A DNA stretch of 64,000 nucleotides. Origin: Verrucomicrobiota bacterium. Lineage in GTDB: Bacteria > Verrucomicrobiota > Verrucomicrobiae > Opitutales > CG1-02-43-26. Positions 59,518 through 64,000 of this stretch are shown here, one piece after another (position 1 is the first letter of the stretch; every line of letters starts with the position of its first letter). The DNA lies in contig JABDAI010000002.1 of the NCBI GenBank assembly GCA_013289195.1, positions 30,041 through 94,040 on the forward strand, in the 5' to 3' direction. The notes beneath the pieces are model-generated. The model saw nothing but the letters and a program-made list of their open reading frames with translations, did no database searches and was not told where the DNA came from. The position numbers were made by a program, and so were the translations under genes.

Positions 59518-60018
59518 ATGGAAAACGACAGTCCCATGAAATATCTTCACTCTTATTGGAGAATAGATTACATTGAAACGCCTAAGGACGCTGAAAAAGA
59601 TGGTAAACTTTTTTTAGATTTAGCGAACAGCAATGATGAGGATGCTTTGATCGTATTCCGTAGTACTCACAATTTTATTGTTTTAAACAAATACCCTTAT
59701 AATGCAGGCCATCTGCTTGTCGTACCTTTTCGTGCAGTTGCATCTCTGAAAGATCTTACTCATGAAGAATTATTAGATTTAATGAATATGATCATTAAAT
59801 CACAAGATATTCTCACCCAAGCCATTAAACCTCAAGGTTTTAACATAGGATTTAATATAGGAAGCGCCGCAGGAGCAGGTATTCCAAACCATATACATTG
59901 TCACGTAGTTCCCAGATGGGAAGGGGATACCAATTTTATGCCTGTTCTGAGCAATACCAAAGTACTACCACAATCGCTTCATGCCATGTGGCAACGATTA
60001 CGAAAGTTCACTTCATGA
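59518..60018 (+). CDS. HIT-family nucleotide hydrolase/phosphorylase
   Basis: A 166-residue HIT protein with the catalytic triad run HIHCHVV (His125, 127, 129). The opening of the conserved domain, MKYLHSYWRIDYIE, starts at codon 7, so the ATG at 59536 is also possible and fits relatives well. The length suits the Ap4A-phosphorylase-like bacterial HIT group, which splits dinucleoside polyphosphates or AMP conjugates. It lies 15 bases before phoH. Confidence 0.88.
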   Translation: MENDSPMKYLHSYWRIDYIETPKDAEKDGKLFLDLANSNDEDALIVFRSTHNFIVLNKYPYNAGHLLVVPFRAVASLKDLTHEELLDLMNMIIKSQDILTQAIKPQGFNIGFNIGSAAGAGIPNHIHCHVVPRWEGDTNFMPVLSNTKVLPQSLHAMWQRLRKFTS

Positions 60019-60033
60019 ACGAATACATTTAAA

Positions 60034-60993
60034 ATGCCCAAAAAAACATTACATTTCCCTAGTACACGTCTATTAAATCAACTTTATTGCAATAATGACA
60101 AAAATTTGAAGCATGCCGAGAAGGTATTCAATGTAGTACTCACCAGTCGTGAAGATTGGCTTCAAATAGAGGGATCAGAAAAAAAGATAAAAAAAATAGA
60201 AACCTTATTTGAACTTCTCGAACTTGCTCGTTCACAAGGTATCACTATTAAAAATTCAGATTTTGAAAATATTCTAAAAGCTGTTTTAAATAACGAAGCT
60301 GATGAAATGCGTGAAACATTTCAGTCCCCTGTTATTCTAAAAATTAGAAACAAAAGTATCATCCCCAAAACGATTAATCAAAAACGTTACCTTCAGTATA
60401 TCAATAAAAATGACATTGTACTAGCAATTGGTCCTGCAGGAACAGGTAAAACTTATTTAGCCATGGCTGCCGCAATACATGCCCTGCTAAAAAATGAAGT
60501 AGATAAAATCATTCTAACTCGACCAGCCGTTGAGGCCGGCGAAGCCCTTGGGTTTCTCCCAGGTGATTTGACAGAAAAAATTCTTCCCTACCTAAGGCCA
60601 CTTTACGATGCCATGTATGACATATTAGGTGTAGAAGAGACAGAATTGTTTCTTGAAAAACATATTATTGAAATTGCTCCCCTTGCATACATGCGCGGCC
60701 GAACTCTTTCCAATGCCTATATTATTCTTGATGAAGCTCAAAATACAACTCATGAACAAATGATGATGTGTTTAACACGCTTAGGAGATGGAAGCCGCAT
60801 CATTGTTACTGGAGATATTAGCCAAGTAGATCTTCCAAAAACAAAAATCTCAGGTCTTAAAGAAGCCATTCATACGCTCTCTGACATTGAAGGAATAAAA
60901 ATCTTTTATTTTGAAAATAAGGATATTATGCGCCATCCTCTTGTTCAAAAAATTATCGAAGCTTATCAACAAGCGCTTACTTATAACCCATAA
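60034..60993 (+). CDS. phoH: PhoH-like ATPase
   Basis: An AAA-like P-loop ATPase of 319 residues, with Walker A GPAGTGKT (133-140) and Walker B ILDEAQN (231-237). A short KH-like N-terminal part precedes. PhoH-like proteins are linked to RNA metabolism and usually lie beside ybeY. Here the order phoH-pgpH-ybeY is kept, with 12 bases to pgpH. Confidence 0.94.
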   Translation: MPKKTLHFPSTRLLNQLYCNNDKNLKHAEKVFNVVLTSREDWLQIEGSEKKIKKIETLFELLELARSQGITIKNSDFENILKAVLNNEADEMRETFQSPVILKIRNKSIIPKTINQKRYLQYINKNDIVLAIGPAGTGKTYLAMAAAIHALLKNEVDKIILTRPAVEAGEALGFLPGDLTEKILPYLRPLYDAMYDILGVEETELFLEKHIIEIAPLAYMRGRTLSNAYIILDEAQNTTHEQMMMCLTRLGDGSRIIVTGDISQVDLPKTKISGLKEAIHTLSDIEGIKIFYFENKDIMRHPLVQKIIEAYQQALTYNP

Positions 60994-61005
60994 ATTCTTT
61001 CAATT

Positions 61006-63393
61006 ATGGCATTTTTTAGTAAAAATCATAGCCAAACTATTTACAATAAAAGAAAATTTTGCAATAAGGCAGAAATTCCCTTACTGAACAAACTTTTAGA
61101 TCCTAATCGCATATTAAAGGTTCTTTTATTTTTTGCTTTCAGCTTTTTTATTGTTCTTATTTGCTTCGTTGGCCAATTCCCTGCAGGATTACAAATGTTG
61201 CCAAATCAAACAGCCAAAATTCGAATTGCTACAGATTTCCCATTTTCATATGTCAGTGCGATCCAAACAAAACGTAAAAAAGAGCTCTTAAGTCGTCAAA
61301 TTGCACCAATATATTCTATCAATGATCAATCCTTTTCAAATTTTGTCACTTACATTTCTGAATTTACTGCGGAACTGGATCAACTTTCAGAACTCTTACA
61401 ACATGCCTCTAAACAAGAAGCTGTCGCTCTTTTAAGTGCTACTAGCAATAATTACACAGAAAAAACAGGAGAATATATTAGTCCTGATGATATCTCTCTC
61501 TTACTTTCGAAAACAGATTCTGAGACTCGGAAAAAATTATTTAACGAAGGTCTAATGATCCTTATGAGCCTTTCTCATGAAGGCATATTCAAACCGCTGG
61601 AATCTCCAGAAGCAACATCTCAAGAAAATCAGCCAGAATCCTATTTCTATGGCATACAAATCGAAGGACGTGACACAAAAACTAAAGTCCTTTCTGAAAA
61701 AGATGCCCTACGTTATCTAAGCCTTAATATTAATGCGATGGATATTGATTGGCCAGTTTCTCGAGCTCTCTTTAGAATTCTTAAGCCCGGGGTTAAACCT
61801 AACCTCATATATGATTCTTCAAAAAGTAATGCCAAACTTCAAAAAGCAATCGACTCTATATCCCCAGTTGTTGTTGGAGTTCAAGCTGGCCAAACTATTA
61901 TTGAACCCGGAAGTATCATAGGTCCTGAACAAATGGAACAACTTCATGCCTATCGCGATTACTTAAATTTAACCGAAAATTCTGACCTCGGATTTAACGC
62001 AACGCTTCGGGCACGCACGATTTTAACTTTGGTAATACTCTTCACCGCTCTTCTTTATTGCCGAATTACATCACCTGAAATTCTCAAGTCTAATAGACGA
62101 ATCGCTTTAGCCGCACTCGTCATTATCATTCATCTAACAACTGTCAGATTAATATTAGAACTCGGAGATACTGAATTTTTTGGGAAAAATCCCAGTGCTT
62201 TAAACATCATCCCTTTCGCTGTCCCACTCGCATTAGCACCCATGATTATTGCTATTATGGTGGATGTTTCCTTCGCAGCTCTTGTTGCAGCACTAACCAG
62301 TACTTTTTATGCCTTAATGCTTGGAAGCATAACAAGCTTTCTCCTGATTGCTCTTCTTGCTTGCTTCATTGGTATATATTTCTGCCGCAATATTCGTCTA
62401 AGATCAAATATTGTTCGTGCTGGCGCCTTCGCTGGCATCTGTGTCGCGTTATCGGCCTTTCTCATTGGTTCATTTCATCATGTGGCTTTAAATACCATTC
62501 TACTTCAGATGGTCTTTGCTCTCATTTCAGCCATTCTCACTAGCATACTCATTATTGGCATAGTCCCACTTCTAGAAAATCTTTTTAAACTGACAACAAA
62601 CATTACTTTATTAGAACTCACTGATTTCAATCATCCCCTCTTGCGCCGTTTACAACTTGAAGCTCCTGGCACTTATCATCACAGTATCCTAGTTGCTAAC
62701 TTAGCGGAAAGAGCTGCTGTAGAAATTGGAGCTAATTCTCTCATTTGTCGGGCCGCATCTCTTTATCATGACATAGGTAAATTAATCAAACCTGAATACT
62801 TTTTGGAAAATCAAGCCGGGCTACCCAATCCTCATCTGGAGCGCAATCCTTCGATGAGTGCCCTTGTCATTAAAAGCCACGTCAAAGAAGGCGTAGCTCT
62901 GGCTAAACAGTACAAATTACCGAAAGTCATTATTGATACTATTGAACAGCACCATGGAACAGCTAAGATAAAATATTTCTATGATAAAGCTTTAAGACAA
63001 ATTCGCCAAACCCATCTTCCCTTTGCTCAGAACGTCATTTCTGATGAAATTTCACAGGAAGGTGAAGTAGAAGAATCCAGATTTCGCTACGAAGGCCCCC
63101 TGCCTCAATCCAATGAAATCGCTATTGTCTCCCTCGCCGATTCTATAGAAGCTGCTAGCCGATCCCTCAAAAAAGTTAATATCAATACTATTAATGAGCT
63201 CATAGAATCTATTTGTAATGAAAAATTTTACGAACACCAAATGGACGAATGCCCTCTCACTTTTCATGAAATTAAACTTCTGAAACATGCGTTTGCCTTT
63301 ACTCTACTTAATATGCTTCATTCAAGAATCGAATATCCTGAAACCTCTAAAAACCCTTCTCCCGATGCAAGCACGCGACGTCCAAATCAATAA
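61006..63393 (+). CDS. pgpH: 7TM-HD cyclic-dinucleotide phosphodiesterase (PgpH/YqfF-like)
   Basis: A 795-residue membrane protein of the 7TMR-HD type; the family member PgpH of Listeria hydrolyses cyclic di-AMP. It has one N-terminal helix (about 36-58) and a large outside domain (about 65-335). About seven membrane helices (340-535) follow, then a cytoplasmic HD domain with YHHS (His558/559) and LYHDIGKL (His588-Asp589). All HD metal ligands seem kept. It overlaps ybeY by 29 bases. Confidence 0.92.
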   Translation: MAFFSKNHSQTIYNKRKFCNKAEIPLLNKLLDPNRILKVLLFFAFSFFIVLICFVGQFPAGLQMLPNQTAKIRIATDFPFSYVSAIQTKRKKELLSRQIAPIYSINDQSFSNFVTYISEFTAELDQLSELLQHASKQEAVALLSATSNNYTEKTGEYISPDDISLLLSKTDSETRKKLFNEGLMILMSLSHEGIFKPLESPEATSQENQPESYFYGIQIEGRDTKTKVLSEKDALRYLSLNINAMDIDWPVSRALFRILKPGVKPNLIYDSSKSNAKLQKAIDSISPVVVGVQAGQTIIEPGSIIGPEQMEQLHAYRDYLNLTENSDLGFNATLRARTILTLVILFTALLYCRITSPEILKSNRRIALAALVIIIHLTTVRLILELGDTEFFGKNPSALNIIPFAVPLALAPMIIAIMVDVSFAALVAALTSTFYALMLGSITSFLLIALLACFIGIYFCRNIRLRSNIVRAGAFAGICVALSAFLIGSFHHVALNTILLQMVFALISAILTSILIIGIVPLLENLFKLTTNITLLELTDFNHPLLRRLQLEAPGTYHHSILVANLAERAAVEIGANSLICRAASLYHDIGKLIKPEYFLENQAGLPNPHLERNPSMSALVIKSHVKEGVALAKQYKLPKVIIDTIEQHHGTAKIKYFYDKALRQIRQTHLPFAQNVISDEISQEGEVEESRFRYEGPLPQSNEIAIVSLADSIEAASRSLKKVNINTINELIESICNEKFYEHQMDECPLTFHEIKLLKHAFAFTLLNMLHSRIEYPETSKNPSPDASTRRPNQ

Positions 63394-63829
63394 CTTATAT
63401 CCAAAATTAGTTTTCAAAGAACAAACTGTCCAAACATTTTTTACTCTCTTAGATACTCTCCCCTCCCCCTATAAAATTCCTCAAGGGGAGCTCTCTATTG
63501 TATTTCTCGATGATCCTACAATGGCTGCGCTACATAACGACTATCTCAATGATCCAAGTTCCACAGATGTTATCACATTTCCCTCCGATCCGGATTTTGA
63601 TCTAGCTGGCGAAATTTGCGTTTGTGTTGATTACGCTATATCTCTTAGCCAAACGCTTAATATCCCCTTTAACAAAGAACTTTCGCTCTATCTCATTCAT
63701 GGTTGGCTTCATCTTGCTGGTTTCAATGATATTACCGATCCTCAAATAGCTACCATGAGAGCTGCCGAAAAAGATGTTCTTCAAATTTTAGAAAAAGCTG
63801 GCGCTATTCCGGATTTCAATTTACAATGA
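63365..63829 (+). CDS. ybeY: Endoribonuclease YbeY
   Basis: A rRNA-maturation and quality-control ribonuclease of 154 residues from ATG 63365. The metal-binding motif reads HGWLHLAGFND: His112 and His116 are present, but the third ligand is Asp122, where E. coli YbeY has His124. The usual TDVITFP run is intact. The frame is open upstream within pgpH, but the family start fits here. Confidence 0.9.
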   Translation: MQARDVQINNLYPKLVFKEQTVQTFFTLLDTLPSPYKIPQGELSIVFLDDPTMAALHNDYLNDPSSTDVITFPSDPDFDLAGEICVCVDYAISLSQTLNIPFNKELSLYLIHGWLHLAGFNDITDPQIATMRAAEKDVLQILEKAGAIPDFNLQ

Positions 63830-63847
63830 CTTTCATTTAATAGAAAT

Positions 63848-64000
63848 ATGTTTAAATCACTAAGAAATGCATTCGTCACTGGCCTTATAATTTTACTTCC
63901 TTTAGGCTTTACTTTTATTGTAGTTAATTTCCTTCTAAAGACAATTGGAGCTCCTGCTAGCCAAATATTTTTCTTTTTTTTGGATCCAGGACTTCGCCAA
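63848..64000 (+). CDS. DUF502-family membrane protein (5' part)
   Basis: From ATG 63848, 51 codons run to the window edge: MFKSLRNAFVTGLIILLPLG, then a hydrophobic helix. This opening (FxTGLxxLLPLxxT) is typical of DUF502 membrane proteins, whose function is unknown. It follows ybeY by 18 bases and would be part of the same operon. The rest is outside the window. Confidence 0.75.
   Translation, partial: MFKSLRNAFVTGLIILLPLGFTFIVVNFLLKTIGAPASQIFFFFLDPGLRQ

Overview
The window is about 36-37% G+C, tightly packed with genes, and chromosomal. It looks like a Gram-negative bacterium of the PVC group, most likely Verrucomicrobiota (Opitutia-like). The reasons are the protein flavour of GyrB, YbeY and the prepilins, the presence of an outer membrane (secretin, Mla system, LolA-like protein) and the gene order around secG and the type II secretion genes. 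This lineage call is inference and only moderately sure. Almost no start codon has a Shine-Dalgarno sequence in front of it; many are preceded by CTT or TTT instead.

Layout. 1-2660: the 5' end of a conserved gene, sppA, and a ParD-like antitoxin followed by a RelE/ParE-type toxin gene broken by one in-frame stop. 2681-17008 (minus strand): lysM protein, parB, a long palindrome, secG, a LolA-like protein and a near-complete type II secretion locus in the order gspG-H-I-J-K-L-M-D-(GspC/PilP-like)-E-F. 17287-22369: two unknown proteins, sixA, and an mlaE-F-D-lipoprotein lipid-transport operon. 22683-25097: zwf-pgl (oxidative pentose phosphate pathway) and tRNA-Lys.

25125-39156 is the most unusual part. 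It holds an exported D-amino-acid-oxidase-like flavoprotein whose domain order is circularly permuted, a 1534-residue TPR protein with 17-residue N-terminal repeats and a membrane region, then the housekeeping pair gyrB-gyrA. Next comes a divergent pair: a putative C25/gingipain-like lipoprotein peptidase with a Lys-rich tail, and an exported protein carrying the DRHxxN and IDFD motifs of phosphoinositide-kinase-like enzymes. These four proteins look like host- or envelope-directed accessory functions set around gyrBA.

39195-54547: SulP transporter, tyrS, a peroxiredoxin, aconitase, a STAS/RsbU-type phosphatase pair, yicC, a putative beta-barrel protein, a three-domain lysophospholipid transporter/acyltransferase/acyl-ACP ligase, and an ExbD-like protein lacking the proton-carrying Asp. 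54556-64000: a small HhH protein, a SNF2 helicase flanked by repeats, glgA, a HIT protein, and the conserved phoH-pgpH-ybeY cluster, ending in a DUF502 gene cut by the window edge.

Several intergenic spaces hold long inverted repeats. A short motif, CCGAAACTGAGGTT, recurs at or just after stop codons.
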